DNA from: FW021-bin31 sp964478125
Lineage (GTDB): Bacteria; Bacteroidota; Bacteroidia; Chitinophagales; Chitinophagaceae
Direction of reading: 5' to 3'
DNA length: 39,631 nt
NCBI GenBank assembly: GCA_964478125.1
Contig: CAYZGR010000029.1
Span: 1-39,631 of the forward strand
The notes under the pieces are model-generated. The model ran no database searches. It saw only the letters and a list, made by a program, of their open reading frames with translations, and was not told the origin of the DNA. A program made the position numbers and the translations under genes. Every line of letters starts with the position of its first letter. Position 1 is the first letter of the stretch. Shown here one piece after another: positions 8,198-17,700 of the stretch.

Positions 8198-9397
8198 ATG
8201 AGTAGAAAAATTGCAATGCTCGGCTCCGGATTTATTGCCCGGTTTTATGCCGATTCGATTTTAAATGGAAGATCAAAGGATGAAATTGTAAGCGTGTATT
8301 CCCGCAGAAAAGAAAGCGCTGAAAAATTTGCAAAGGACTACGGGGTTTCTCAGGCTACCACTTCGTTGGAAGAATCCGTAAATAATACGGAAGCAGATGT
8401 GGTTTGTGTAGCCCTTCCCAATCATCTTCATGAGCAGGCGGTCATGGCCTGTGTGGCGGCAAAAAAATCGGTTATAGTCACGAAACCTCTGGGCCGGAAT
8501 GCCGGGGAAGCGCTCAGAATGATGCATGCAGTGGAAGAGGCGGGGATATTCAACGGCTATCTGGAAGATCTGGTATATACGCCTAAGACGCTTAAATCTT
8601 TAGAAAGTGTTCAAAATGGCGCGTTGGGTCGCATCCTTTGGGCCAAATCAAGAGAGACCCATCCCGGCCCCCATAGCGAGTGGTTTTGGAATATCGAACA
8701 GGCCGGGGGAGGAGCTATCCTGGATCTCGGATGCCATTGTATAGAAATTGGGCGCAGTTATATAGGGAAAGATATCAAACCCATAGAGGTGATGTGCTGG
8801 GCAGATACGCAGGTGAAACCGATAGATGCGGAAGATCATGCCATAGGGTTGATAAAATATGAAAATGGCGCCATAGGGCAATTCGAAGCCAGCTGGACCT
8901 TTAGAGGGGGGTTAGACCTTCGTGATGAAGTGATGGGAACAGAAGGAACCGTATGGATCAACAGTTCGCTGCGCACCGGTTTTGAGATGTTTACAACCGG
9001 CAAAGGCGGCGATTATCTCGCAGAAAAGGCCGAAAGCAATACGGGCTGGCTGTTTCCAACGGGAGATGAACTGCATGATTTCGGATATAATCACATGTTT
9101 GATGATATGTTTACCGCCATTGAAAAGGGCAGGGATCCCAAAGAAACTTTTTACGATGGATATATCGTAAATGCAATTATTGACGCGGCTTACAAATCAG
9201 CCAAAAGTAAAAAATGGGAAGCAGTGGAGTTGCCCGTGTGGCGCGGTAAAACAGGTGTGGAAAAAGTATCCGAGCTCACGGATTATGATGATCAGTATTA
9301 TCTCATAAAGGAAGAAACGACTCATTACGGGGCTAAAAAACTTATTCTGAAAGATAAAAAATCAGGGGACATTATTGAAAAGGTGGAGGAAGAATAA
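8198..9397 (+). CDS. Gfo/Idh/MocA family oxidoreductase
   Basis: NAD(P)-dependent dehydrogenase of the glucose-fructose oxidoreductase/inositol dehydrogenase type, acting on a sugar or polyol. The Rossmann start is MLGSGFIARFYA. The catalytic-lysine motif, usually EKP, is TKP here (T95-K96-P97), so the lysine is kept. The C-terminal domain has GGAILDLGCHCIEIG with the expected D-x-G-x-H. No signal peptide is visible, so it is cytoplasmic. The 399 residues are normal. It follows the permease closely and precedes a metallophosphoesterase by 22 bp, suggesting an uptake-and-oxidation unit; the substrate is unknown. Confidence 0.88.
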   Translation: MSRKIAMLGSGFIARFYADSILNGRSKDEIVSVYSRRKESAEKFAKDYGVSQATTSLEESVNNTEADVVCVALPNHLHEQAVMACVAAKKSVIVTKPLGRNAGEALRMMHAVEEAGIFNGYLEDLVYTPKTLKSLESVQNGALGRILWAKSRETHPGPHSEWFWNIEQAGGGAILDLGCHCIEIGRSYIGKDIKPIEVMCWADTQVKPIDAEDHAIGLIKYENGAIGQFEASWTFRGGLDLRDEVMGTEGTVWINSSLRTGFEMFTTGKGGDYLAEKAESNTGWLFPTGDELHDFGYNHMFDDMFTAIEKGRDPKETFYDGYIVNAIIDAAYKSAKSKKWEAVELPVWRGKTGVEKVSELTDYDDQYYLIKEETTHYGAKKLILKDKKSGDIIEKVEEE

Positions 9398-9419
9398 ACC
9401 GTAATTATCAGCCATTCGG

Positions 9420-10322
9420 ATGGAAAGAAAAACGTTCTTACAAACCTCGTTAGTGCTTATTGGAGGGGCGGCGCTCCCCGGTCGGTTATCGGCAAAGAAG
9501 GAGAATGTCTTTATCCGGTTTGGAATAGTAACGGATGTTCATTATGCAGATAAAGAACCGAACATAGGAAGGTATTACAAGCAATCAGTAGACAAGCTTC
9601 GGGAGTGTGTAGATGTAATGAATAAAGAGCAGGTCCATTTTTTAATTGAATTGGGAGATTTTAAAGACAACAGCGATCCTCCTGAAGAAGAGAAAACCTT
9701 ACAGTATCTCAGTACGATTGAGAACGAACTTCAGCGTTTTAACGGACCCTGCTATCATGTACTGGGGAATCATGACGAAGACAGCATATCCAAAAAGCAA
9801 TTTCTTGCACGGGTAAAGAACGGTGGATTTACCGAAGCTAAAAACTATTATTCTTTTGAAAAAAGTGGTTTTCAATTTCTTGTCTTAGATGCCAACTTCA
9901 CTTCAAAGGGGATAGCGTATGATAAAGGAAATTTTGATTGGAAAGATTGTCATATTCCCCCGGAACAACTGGAATGGTTAAAACACAAGTTGCAGGACAA
10001 CGCGCTTCCCACTGTTATTTTTATTCACCAAAGACTTGACAGCTTTTATTCCTTACGTCATTATTGTCCCGATAATGCCGATACAGTCCGGCATATCCTA
10101 GAAAAGGCCGGTAATGTGCTGGCCGTCTTTCAGGGGCATGATCACCGGGGAGGAATCAACACCATTAATAATATTCCATATTATACCTTAAAAGCTGTCA
10201 TAGAAGGGAATGGTCCGGAAAATAACAGTTATGCCATCGTTGAAATAAAAAAAGATTATAAGAAAGCATTTGTGGTCAGGGTTAGCGGATACAGGAAAGC
10301 AGATTCTGTAGTATTTACATGA
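9420..10322 (+). CDS. exported calcineurin-like metallophosphoesterase
   Basis: Two-metal phosphoesterase fold. Residues 1-25 form a signal-peptide-like stretch (basic start, hydrophobic LVLIGGAALPGRLSA) without a twin-arginine pair or lipobox cysteine. The metal-binding motifs are in order: D39-x-H41, GD at 79-80, GNHD at 116-119, a later histidine in FIHQRLDS, and GHDH near residue 240. The expected product is a periplasmic phosphodiesterase or phosphomonoesterase; the substrate cannot be told. It lies 22 bp downstream of the Gfo/Idh gene on the same strand and may belong to the same transcript. Confidence 0.88.
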   Translation: MERKTFLQTSLVLIGGAALPGRLSAKKENVFIRFGIVTDVHYADKEPNIGRYYKQSVDKLRECVDVMNKEQVHFLIELGDFKDNSDPPEEEKTLQYLSTIENELQRFNGPCYHVLGNHDEDSISKKQFLARVKNGGFTEAKNYYSFEKSGFQFLVLDANFTSKGIAYDKGNFDWKDCHIPPEQLEWLKHKLQDNALPTVIFIHQRLDSFYSLRHYCPDNADTVRHILEKAGNVLAVFQGHDHRGGINTINNIPYYTLKAVIEGNGPENNSYAIVEIKKDYKKAFVVRVSGYRKADSVVFT

Positions 10323-10374
10323 TCGGTAAATTATTATTTCTTCTTCCATTTAAATAAGAAGGCAGGATAAGAAT

Positions 10375-11112
10375 ATGTTGTTCAAGACGGAAGGAATTGT
10401 ATTGCATACTGTGAGATATGGTGAGACCAGTGTAATCGTGCGTATCTTTACCGAGTTATTTGGTATACAATCTTATCTGGTCAACGGGGTTCGAACTTCA
10501 AATAAGAAAAAAGGCCGGGCCAATCTTCTTCAACCGGCGCACATCCTGAACATGGTCGTTTATCATCGTGAACAAAAGAACCTTCAGCGTATCTCTGAAT
10601 TTAAACCGGCTTACTTATACCGGCATTTATATACCAATATGATAAAGAATACCATCGCACTATATGTTTCGGAATTGTTGTACAAAGGACTGGCAGAACC
10701 CGAACCCCATCCATCGCTCTTTCATTTTGTAAAAAAGATGTTGCAGTGGATGGATCAACAGCCTGCTTCCCGACAGGTATTATTACCCCTCTATTTTACT
10801 TTGAAAATGGCCGGATTTCTTGGATTCAAAATTTATGGGCATTATTCGGCAACTACCCCTTTCGTGGATTTAAAGGAAGGTAGCTTTGTTTCCGAACAGC
10901 CCGCTTCTTTTTTTTTGGAAAATACAGAGTCTCAATATACCGGTAAACTTATGGAAGTGGAACATCCGGATGAATTGCGGTCTCTCCAAATACCCGCTTC
11001 CACCAGAAGTAATCTGTTAAATGCTTATCTCGGATTCCTGAAATTTCATCTCCCCAATTTTCATGATCTTCATTCTCCCGAAATATTAAGAGAGGTGTTA
11101 CGGGGAGGATAG
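10375..11112 (+). CDS. recO: DNA repair protein RecO
   Basis: Recombination mediator that helps load RecA at single-strand gaps in the RecFOR pathway. The N-terminal OB-fold is visible (TEGIVLHTVRYGETSVIVRIFTE..GIQSYLVNGVR), followed by the helical domain (ALYVSELLYKGLAEPEPHPSLFHF). The 245 residues fit the family. A purine-rich AGGCAGGAT stretch precedes the ATG. Its neighbours are unrelated to repair; the position looks incidental. Confidence 0.93.
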   Translation: MLFKTEGIVLHTVRYGETSVIVRIFTELFGIQSYLVNGVRTSNKKKGRANLLQPAHILNMVVYHREQKNLQRISEFKPAYLYRHLYTNMIKNTIALYVSELLYKGLAEPEPHPSLFHFVKKMLQWMDQQPASRQVLLPLYFTLKMAGFLGFKIYGHYSATTPFVDLKEGSFVSEQPASFFLENTESQYTGKLMEVEHPDELRSLQIPASTRSNLLNAYLGFLKFHLPNFHDLHSPEILREVLRGG

Positions 11113-11256
11113 TATTTCATATCTGGTATTTTTCTTGATCCTTTGCCTTAGGGGATGTTTGCCATCACACTTTCTCTTTTCTAAAATTATTTATACCTTG
11201 TAACTTTAAAACCTTGTTGATGTGCTCCTAAAGATTGAAATCTAATACATTCGCGG

Positions 11257-12138
11257 ATGAAAAAACTTAGTTTATTGGTATTTGTTACCTGCTTGGGTCT
11301 GGGCGGCTGCCATTCGGGTGAAACCTATTATCTGTCAGCCGATACGCCCGCTTATCAGGTAAAGCCGCTGACAGCAGACAATCTTTTTTCTCACAATATT
11401 GAAGGACCTGCATTTAGAAATGATACCCTGTTTGTTGTAAATTATCAAAAAGACGGTACCATAGGTATGGTTTTTCCCGATGGCAGCTGTAAGCTTTATC
11501 TGGATCTTCCGGAAGGCAGCACCGGCAACAGCCTCAAGTTTGACAAGGAAGGAAACATGTACATAGCGGACTTTACCGGACATAATATTTTAAAAGTAAA
11601 TAAGCGTAAAGAGGTCCATATTTATTGCCACAATGATCGTTTTAATCAACCCAATGATATTTGCATGAGCAGCAGGGACTGGATCTATGCCTCCGATCCC
11701 GACTGGAAGGACAGTACCGGGCAGATCTGGTTGATCAAAAAAGATGGCAAACCAATTCTGGTTGCAGGCCATATGGGTACAACGAATGGAATTACTTTAA
11801 GCCCCGATGAAAAGCATCTTTACGTCGGAGAAAGCGTACAACTGAAGATCTGGAGATTTGATGTGGACCGGGAAGGAAATCTTTCCAATAAACAGTTATT
11901 TACCACCTTTGAAGGGGGAGATATGGACGGGATGCATTTCGGCCCGGAGGGAAATTTATTTGTATGCCGCTATGGCAAAGGCCTTATTGCGGAATTTAAC
12001 ACCGACGGTAAAAAATTAAGAACCATTCCACTGCTTGGAAAGAAATGCAGCAATTTTGTCTTTGGAGACCCTGACGGAAAAACGGCTTTCGTTACTTTAC
12101 AGGATAAAAAGGGCATGGAAATGTTTAGAATAGAATAA
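11257..12138 (+). CDS. SMP-30/gluconolactonase-like beta-propeller lipoprotein
   Basis: The N-terminus is a lipoprotein signal: basic MKK, a hydrophobic run, lipobox LGGC with Cys18 as the lipidation site. The mature part is a six-bladed-propeller type domain of the SMP-30/gluconolactonase superfamily (NSLKFDKEGNMYIADFTG, FNQPNDICMSSRDWIYASD, GTTNGITLSPDEKHLYVGE, DGMHFGPEGNLFVCRYG). Family members hydrolyse lactones using one divalent metal; an actual lactonase role is inferred. Location is periplasmic or outer-membrane. It stands 15 bp before an SDR gene and could lead that unit. Confidence 0.85.
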   Translation: MKKLSLLVFVTCLGLGGCHSGETYYLSADTPAYQVKPLTADNLFSHNIEGPAFRNDTLFVVNYQKDGTIGMVFPDGSCKLYLDLPEGSTGNSLKFDKEGNMYIADFTGHNILKVNKRKEVHIYCHNDRFNQPNDICMSSRDWIYASDPDWKDSTGQIWLIKKDGKPILVAGHMGTTNGITLSPDEKHLYVGESVQLKIWRFDVDREGNLSNKQLFTTFEGGDMDGMHFGPEGNLFVCRYGKGLIAEFNTDGKKLRTIPLLGKKCSNFVFGDPDGKTAFVTLQDKKGMEMFRIE

Positions 12139-12152
12139 TGAAATAAAATAAT

Positions 12153-12971
12153 ATGACAGAACAAAAAGATTATGCTCTTATTACCGGAGCCGGCAAAGGA
12201 TTGGGGTATTCATTTGCCCGGGAACTGGCAAAACGAAATATTAATGTTTTGTTAACTTCATTACCAGGAGAAAACCTGGAAGATTTTTGTGATCAGCTAA
12301 TGGCTGAATATCAAATTGAAGCCGACTTTCTGGAGTGTGATCTGACGGAAAAAAGTGAAGTGATACATCTGGTGGAATGGATAAAGGCCAATTATCCGCT
12401 CAATATTCTTATTAACAATGCAGGCATCGGGGGCACTTCTAAATTTGAAGAAGCAGATACAGATTTGATCGATGATATTATTCTTTTAAATGTAAGAGCT
12501 ACCTCATTGCTGACACATCAATTATTACCGCTGCTCCGGTTCAATAAGCCGGGATGGATCCTGAATGTGTCCAGCATGGCTTCCTTTTCTCCCATCGGAT
12601 ATAAAACCGTATATCCTGCCTCAAAGGCATTTATATTGTATTTTTCACGGGGGCTTCATGAAGAACTAAGGAACTCGGGAGTATTTGTAAGCGTAGTCCA
12701 TCCCGGTCCCATGACCACCAATGAAGATTCAAAGAGAAGGATCAAAAAGCAGGGCAGGCTGGGTAAAATGTGTGCTTTATCTGCCGAATATACGGCCAAA
12801 AGAACCATCGACCATTTGTTCAAAAAGCATCCGCTCATTCTTATTGGAAAGGGAAACAAATTAAACTGGCTACTGACAAAAATTGTTCCTACACGCATTC
12901 GCCTCCCTATCATTACCCGTATCATAAAAAGAGAAATTAAAACCAGTAAAAAGCCGGAACCTGTATTATGA
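12153..12971 (+). CDS. short-chain dehydrogenase/reductase (SDR)
   Basis: Classical SDR of 272 residues. Cofactor motif TGAGKGLG, NNAG at the usual position, catalytic serine in NVSSMAS, and Y154-P-A-S-K158. The C-terminus (LLTKIVPTRIRLPIITRIIKREI) is hydrophobic and basic, as in SDRs that act on lipid or ketoacyl substrates near the membrane. The stop overlaps the next start by 4 nt (ATGA), so translation is coupled to the downstream epimerase-like gene. The substrate is unknown. Confidence 0.9.
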   Translation: MTEQKDYALITGAGKGLGYSFARELAKRNINVLLTSLPGENLEDFCDQLMAEYQIEADFLECDLTEKSEVIHLVEWIKANYPLNILINNAGIGGTSKFEEADTDLIDDIILLNVRATSLLTHQLLPLLRFNKPGWILNVSSMASFSPIGYKTVYPASKAFILYFSRGLHEELRNSGVFVSVVHPGPMTTNEDSKRRIKKQGRLGKMCALSAEYTAKRTIDHLFKKHPLILIGKGNKLNWLLTKIVPTRIRLPIITRIIKREIKTSKKPEPVL

Positions 12972-13972
12972 GAGTACTGGTTACCGGGGCTAACAGCTTG
13001 CTGGGAACAAACCTTCTTTTAGAACTGTTAAAGGATCGCTATTATCAGGTAAGGGGAATGGTTCGGTCAAAAAACAGAATGCAGTTTCATCACCCTGACC
13101 TTGAAGTGGTTTTGGGAGATGTCAGATATAAAGAAACGCTTTCAAAAGCTTTCAGTAACTATGATGTAGTGATCCATACCGCTGCAAATACCTCCCAAAA
13201 ATCACTGCACTATAGAGATTATTCGGATGTAAATGTAGAAGGCACGCTGAATGTACTTACCGTTGCAAAGGCATCCGGAGTGAAGCGCGTCATTGTGGTG
13301 AGTTCGGCCAATGCTTTTGCATACGGGTCTATGGAACAGCCTGGAACAGAAGCCTACCCCATCAATTATCCCTTTAGCAGAGCGGGATATGCAAGAAGTA
13401 AATTTGAAGCCCAGCAGGCGGCGCTCAATTTTTCAAAGAAAGGTTCTCCGGAAGTGATAATAGTGAATCCAACTTTTATGATCGGCGGGTATGACCAGAA
13501 GCCCAGTTCCGGGACCATAATCACCCGGGGTTATAAAAAGAGGACTATTTTTGTTCCTCCCGGCGGTAAGAATTTTGTTCATGTAAGAGACGTGGCCGCG
13601 GCTATTTGCAATGCTATCCATATGGGTAAGCCGGGATCGTGCTATCTTTTGGCGAATAAGAATATGACTTATAAAACCTTTTATAAGAAATTAAATGAGG
13701 CGACAGGGCAGAACAGCCGGATTGTGGTTCTGCCAAAGTTTGTGTTGTTAGGTATGGGATGTATCGGCAGTGTTTTGGCTCACCTGGGAATAGCCAACTC
13801 AATGCATTATATTAATATGCGTATTCTATGCACTAAAAACTATTACACCAATAGAAAAGCAGTTCGTGAATTGGGATTACGGGAGACACCGATCACGGAA
13901 GCCATATCAGAGGCATTAGAATGGTTCCTGGAGAGCGGGATGCTAAAATTTGATTCTGATGGTCAAAAGTGA
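12968..13972 (+). CDS. NAD-dependent epimerase/dehydratase family protein
   Basis: Extended SDR of 334 residues with TGANSLLGTNLL at the N-terminus, VVIHTAANTS, and a Y141-A-R-S-K145 catalytic pair. It resembles the dihydroflavonol-4-reductase/3-beta-hydroxysteroid dehydrogenase branch more than sugar epimerases (DVNVEGTLNVLTVAKASGVKRVIVVSS). The start overlaps the preceding SDR by 4 nt, and its 3' end overlaps the next MFS gene by 14 nt. The tight packing suggests that the two oxidoreductases act on one compound; which one is not visible. Confidence 0.88.
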   Translation: MRVLVTGANSLLGTNLLLELLKDRYYQVRGMVRSKNRMQFHHPDLEVVLGDVRYKETLSKAFSNYDVVIHTAANTSQKSLHYRDYSDVNVEGTLNVLTVAKASGVKRVIVVSSANAFAYGSMEQPGTEAYPINYPFSRAGYARSKFEAQQAALNFSKKGSPEVIIVNPTFMIGGYDQKPSSGTIITRGYKKRTIFVPPGGKNFVHVRDVAAAICNAIHMGKPGSCYLLANKNMTYKTFYKKLNEATGQNSRIVVLPKFVLLGMGCIGSVLAHLGIANSMHYINMRILCTKNYYTNRKAVRELGLRETPITEAISEALEWFLESGMLKFDSDGQK

Positions 13973-15440
13973 CTCTCTGGTACCCCGGCGCAACCTGATC
14001 CTGATCGCACTCATGCTTACCATGATGCTGGCTGCAATGGATTCGACCATTGTGTCCACCGCTATCCCGGAGATCGTATCTGACCTTGGGGGTTTTAAAA
14101 AGATCTCTTGGGTATTCTCTATCTATTTGTTGGCTCAAACTGTTACGATTCCCATTTACGGGAAGCTGGCTGATATTTATGGAAGAAAAAGCGTACTTGT
14201 TTTTGGATCGATCCTTTTTCTGGCAGGTTCTGCAGCTTCTGCCGGGGCCTGGAATATGTTGACGTTGGTACTGTTCAGAGGCATACAAGGACTTGGTGCA
14301 GGATCCATTATGGCTACGGTAAATACGCTGGCCGGGGATCTATACGATCTGCAGGAGCGTGCGAAGGTGCAGGGATGGCTATCCAGTATGTGGGGGCTAA
14401 GCGCCATCATAGGGCCCGCGGCAGGCGGTGCTTTCGCTGAATATGCAAGTTGGCGCTGGATCTTTTTGATCAATATTCCTATCGGAATTCTGGCTATTAC
14501 CCTGATTATTTCATTTTTGCATGAAGAATTTGAACACCGGCACCCGAATATCGATTTTGCGGGAGCGGGTTTACTGCTGGTAATGGTAGGGCTGCTTATT
14601 GTTGGTCTGATGGAAGGCGGCCAGTCCTGGCCCTGGCTGTCTTGGCCTACACTACTGATCCTGATCGCGGTACTGGTTCTTGGCTGGTTGACGATCAAAG
14701 TGGAACGCAGGGCGGCAGAACCAATCATGCCGCTCTGGATATGGAAGGAGCGTGCATTGGCAGGGGCAAATCTTTCCATGATCGGAATGGGCGTGGTGAT
14801 GATGGGTCCTGATACTTATTTGCCCACCTTCACGCAAACCGCCCTTGGGCTTGGTGCTATTGCGGCAGGGTTCATCCTGGCCAGCGAAAGTATTGGCTGG
14901 CCTGTAGCCTCGGCCATGTCCGGAAAATTGTACTTGAAAATCGGATTTCGGAACAGCGGATTGATAGGAGCTTTTCTGATCATATTGGCCTGTGGCGGTT
15001 TTCTTTTGCTCTCCTGGCCCCAGTCTATCCTCTTGTTGATATTGGATCAGGTCTTGTTGGGCGCCGGCTTTGGTTTGCTTTCCACTCCCATGCTTGTTGG
15101 CGTGCAGTCTGTAGTAGGATGGGACAAAAGGGGCGTGGTAACCGGGACCAACATGTTTGGACGCTATCTTGGCCAATGTCTTGGAAGCGCTGTATTTGGC
15201 GCTATTTTCAACACCTATTTTCTGGCCCGGATGGCAGAAGCGCCTGCAGAATTATCAGGCAAAGGCACCAATGTATTGCAGATGCTTCATTCCCCGGACT
15301 TGTCCGAGTCCTCCAAACATTTTCTGGAAATAACAATTAATCAGTCCACCCGGCATATTTATATCGGTTTATTGCTATTTGCCGTTCTTACCTTCCTCGC
15401 CGTATGGATCGCTCCACGGCATTTTCGAAAAATTAGTTAG
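13959..15440 (+). CDS. MFS transporter, DHA2 (EmrB/QacA-type) drug:H+ antiporter family
   Basis: Inner-membrane efflux-type permease of about 493 residues with around 14 hydrophobic segments, the DHA2 topology. MAAMDSTIVSTAIPEI is the family's helix-1 motif, GKLADIYGRKS is motif A, and the helix-5 motif-C region is visible (GLSAIIGPAAGG). The ATG at 13959 is preferred over the TTG at 13950. It overlaps the epimerase-like gene, so export of a product of the SDR/epimerase pair is a reasonable inference; multidrug efflux is the alternative. Confidence 0.9.
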   Translation: MVKSDSLVPRRNLILIALMLTMMLAAMDSTIVSTAIPEIVSDLGGFKKISWVFSIYLLAQTVTIPIYGKLADIYGRKSVLVFGSILFLAGSAASAGAWNMLTLVLFRGIQGLGAGSIMATVNTLAGDLYDLQERAKVQGWLSSMWGLSAIIGPAAGGAFAEYASWRWIFLINIPIGILAITLIISFLHEEFEHRHPNIDFAGAGLLLVMVGLLIVGLMEGGQSWPWLSWPTLLILIAVLVLGWLTIKVERRAAEPIMPLWIWKERALAGANLSMIGMGVVMMGPDTYLPTFTQTALGLGAIAAGFILASESIGWPVASAMSGKLYLKIGFRNSGLIGAFLIILACGGFLLLSWPQSILLLILDQVLLGAGFGLLSTPMLVGVQSVVGWDKRGVVTGTNMFGRYLGQCLGSAVFGAIFNTYFLARMAEAPAELSGKGTNVLQMLHSPDLSESSKHFLEITINQSTRHIYIGLLLFAVLTFLAVWIAPRHFRKIS

Positions 15441-15520
15441 GCCGGAAAAAATTGTTATTTCCACAGGGATCTTCCCTTCTTCCGATTCATTGGTTTGTGC
15501 CAGAAGAATTTTTTACCTCA

Positions 15521-15552
15521 TTTGGCAGAAAAAAATATTTGTTGTATATTTC
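15521..15552 (+). promoter_or_regulatory. putative promoter for the plus-strand ClC gene
   Basis: TTTG (15521-15524) and TATATTTC (15545-15552, one mismatch to TAnnTTTG) are 20 bp apart, close to the Bacteroidota -33/-7 arrangement. It lies 60 bp before the ATG at 15613, which supports that start over the far-upstream one. Confidence 0.5.
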
Positions 15553-15612
15553 CTAATTGAAGGGGGTAGAAAGATCGGGCCTGCTTTATACTGCATTTTA
15601 ATTGACACCCAT

Positions 15613-17550
15613 ATGAGCCGGGATAAAAAAAACAAACCGTCAGATGCAGTCATTGGTACTGACTACCGTACACGGGGGGGACTAGAACAGAAACGTGCCG
15701 ATTTTACGACTACTTCTTCTGTCTTTCGATTAATCCCCATTACGATCATTGTAGGTGCACTGGGAGCCTTAATTGCTTTGGTGTTGGTCATGTTAATCGG
15801 TTTTATCACCAACGGGCTCTATTATCAGAAACTGGATTTTCATTTAGTTTCACCAAAAGGTAATACTCTTGGATGGCTGAGTGTATTGATCCCCATTATA
15901 GGCGGATTAATTGTGGGTTTGATGGCGCGGTATGGTTCCGATCGCATACGCGGGCATGGCATACCGGAAGCTATGGAGACCATACTGGTAGGGGGAAGCA
16001 AAGTAGAGCCGAAACTCACTATTTTAAAACCCCTTTCCAGTGCAGTGAGTATCGGCACCGGCGGGCCGTTCGGCGCGGAAGGTCCTATTATTCTTACCGG
16101 CGGCGCGGTAGGTTCCGTGATAGCCCAATTCTTAAGGTTGAGTTCTATAGAAAGGCGCAGTCTGTTGGTGGCAGGAGCCGTGGCCGGTATGAGTGCCGTT
16201 TTTGGTACTCCCATTGCCGCCGTATTGTTAGGGGTAGAACTGTTGGTTTTTGAATGGAAGCCGCGGACTATGGTTCTTATGGGGCTGGCCAGTGCAGTGG
16301 CGGATATTATCAGACACTGGTTTGTGATAAAAGGTTGGATGCTCCCGGAACCGCTCTTCCCGGTAGGTCTGAGTCCGATGACGGGATCTGCCGGTATCAT
16401 GGATGCGGTTATTCTGGGAATCGTTTCCGGCGGCCTGGCATGGGTAGCGACGAAAGCGGTTTATGGAGCGGAAGATCTTTTTAGGAAACTCCCTATTCAC
16501 TGGGCCTGGTGGCCCGCTATCGGAGGGCTAATCATCGGGCTTGGAGGCTTAATTGCACCGCGGGCCTTGGGAGTGGGATATGATACAATTGCAGATGAAC
16601 TGGCCGGTTCACTAACGGTATATACTTTGTTGACGGTCTTTTTCATTAAGCTCCTGATTTGGGCTGTGGGATTGGGATCGGGGACCAGCGGAGGGATTCT
16701 GGCTCCGTTATTGATCATGGGAGCAGCTGCAGGCGGCTTATTGGGAAATGTATTACCGGGCAGTTCTCCTACCGACTGGGCGGTTCTCGGTATGGCCGGA
16801 TTATTGGCCGGCGTGACCCGTTCCCCATTTACCTCAATTGTTTTTGCACTGGAATTAACCCATGCGACTGATTTATTTTTGCCTTTACTGATCACCACGA
16901 CCCTCGCTCATTTTTTGAGTGTACTGATATTGAAAAGGTCTATTTTAACAGAAAAGGTAGCCCGGCGTGGTTTTCATGTATTGCGGGAATATGAAGTAAA
17001 CCCGCTGGATGTGCTTTTTGTCAGAGAAGTCATGATCACCGATATACTGACCGTAGCTTCTGGACATTCTCTCAAAGAGATGGTGAATGTGTTGCACCAC
17101 TATGCGGATAAACGCTATCAAAGGCTCATTCCTGTGATGGAAGGTAAGAAAATGTTAGGGCTTATCCCATGGCAGGATGTAATGGAAAGGATCATGGATA
17201 AAAATGCAGCGGAAAGGATTGCGGATGATATAATGGTCAGGGATCCTGTAGTGGCTTTCCCGGACGAATCTTTAAGAGAGGTTGCCGACCGGATGAGCGA
17301 ATATAAAGTCGGAGCCATGCCCGTAATGGAAAGAAAACATCCCCACCAATTACGCGGACTTATCACCCAGTATAATCTTTTGGAAGCAAGGAACTGGACA
17401 TTGCATGAAGAACGGAAGCGAGAACAAATATTACATTTGTCCTGGCTGCCCCGTTTCATGCCCCGTTTCTTCCATTCCGGTCCAAAAGAGAAAAATAGGG
17501 ATTATCAGGAAAAAGATTCCGATAATACTTCAAATCACAGGCGGGATTGA
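15613..17550 (+). CDS. ClC-family chloride channel/antiporter with CBS domains
   Basis: Dimeric ClC membrane protein of 645 residues. The helix-D selectivity motif GSGIP is RGHGIP (G114-H115-G116-I117-P118). The gating glutamate is present in GAEGP (E156), and a glutamate aligned with the internal proton glutamate of E. coli ClC is present in LVFEWKPR (E214), which favours Cl-/H+ exchange over a pure channel. SGTSGGILAP takes the place of GxFxP. Two cytoplasmic CBS domains follow (VREVMITDILTVASGHSL, ADDIMVRDPVVAFPDESL). The frame is open upstream to 15379, overlapping the MFS gene, but a promoter lies inside that stretch. It faces a second ClC gene. Confidence 0.92.
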   Translation: MSRDKKNKPSDAVIGTDYRTRGGLEQKRADFTTTSSVFRLIPITIIVGALGALIALVLVMLIGFITNGLYYQKLDFHLVSPKGNTLGWLSVLIPIIGGLIVGLMARYGSDRIRGHGIPEAMETILVGGSKVEPKLTILKPLSSAVSIGTGGPFGAEGPIILTGGAVGSVIAQFLRLSSIERRSLLVAGAVAGMSAVFGTPIAAVLLGVELLVFEWKPRTMVLMGLASAVADIIRHWFVIKGWMLPEPLFPVGLSPMTGSAGIMDAVILGIVSGGLAWVATKAVYGAEDLFRKLPIHWAWWPAIGGLIIGLGGLIAPRALGVGYDTIADELAGSLTVYTLLTVFFIKLLIWAVGLGSGTSGGILAPLLIMGAAAGGLLGNVLPGSSPTDWAVLGMAGLLAGVTRSPFTSIVFALELTHATDLFLPLLITTTLAHFLSVLILKRSILTEKVARRGFHVLREYEVNPLDVLFVREVMITDILTVASGHSLKEMVNVLHHYADKRYQRLIPVMEGKKMLGLIPWQDVMERIMDKNAAERIADDIMVRDPVVAFPDESLREVADRMSEYKVGAMPVMERKHPHQLRGLITQYNLLEARNWTLHEERKREQILHLSWLPRFMPRFFHSGPKEKNRDYQEKDSDNTSNHRRD

Positions 17551-17600
17551 AACATACATTCCCGAGCCGGATAAACCCTTATTGCTCCTGTTTCCGCTGT
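17546..17600 (+). repeat. left copy of an exact 55-bp duplication at a scaffold gap
   Basis: The last 55 bases before the N run are identical to the first 55 bases after it (17701-17755). It includes the final bases and stop of the plus-strand ClC gene. This is best explained as an unmerged overlap between two contigs. Confidence 0.95.
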
Positions 17601-17700
17601 NNNNNNNNNNNNNNNNNNNNNNNNNNNNNNNNNNNNNNNNNNNNNNNNNNNNNNNNNNNNNNNNNNNNNNNNNNNNNNNNNNNNNNNNNNNNNNNNNNNN
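17601..17700. other. assembly gap of 100 N
   Basis: A run of exactly 100 N, a conventional placeholder length. Because the flanks are identical over 55 bases right up to the N on both sides, the gap probably holds no missing sequence; merging the copies leaves 61 bp between the two convergent ClC stops. Confidence 0.95.

Noticed and set aside
15379..15612. 78-residue N-terminal extension of the plus-strand ClC.
   Set aside because: Overlaps the MFS gene, lacks ClC-like sequence, and contains a promoter-like pair before the ATG at 15613.
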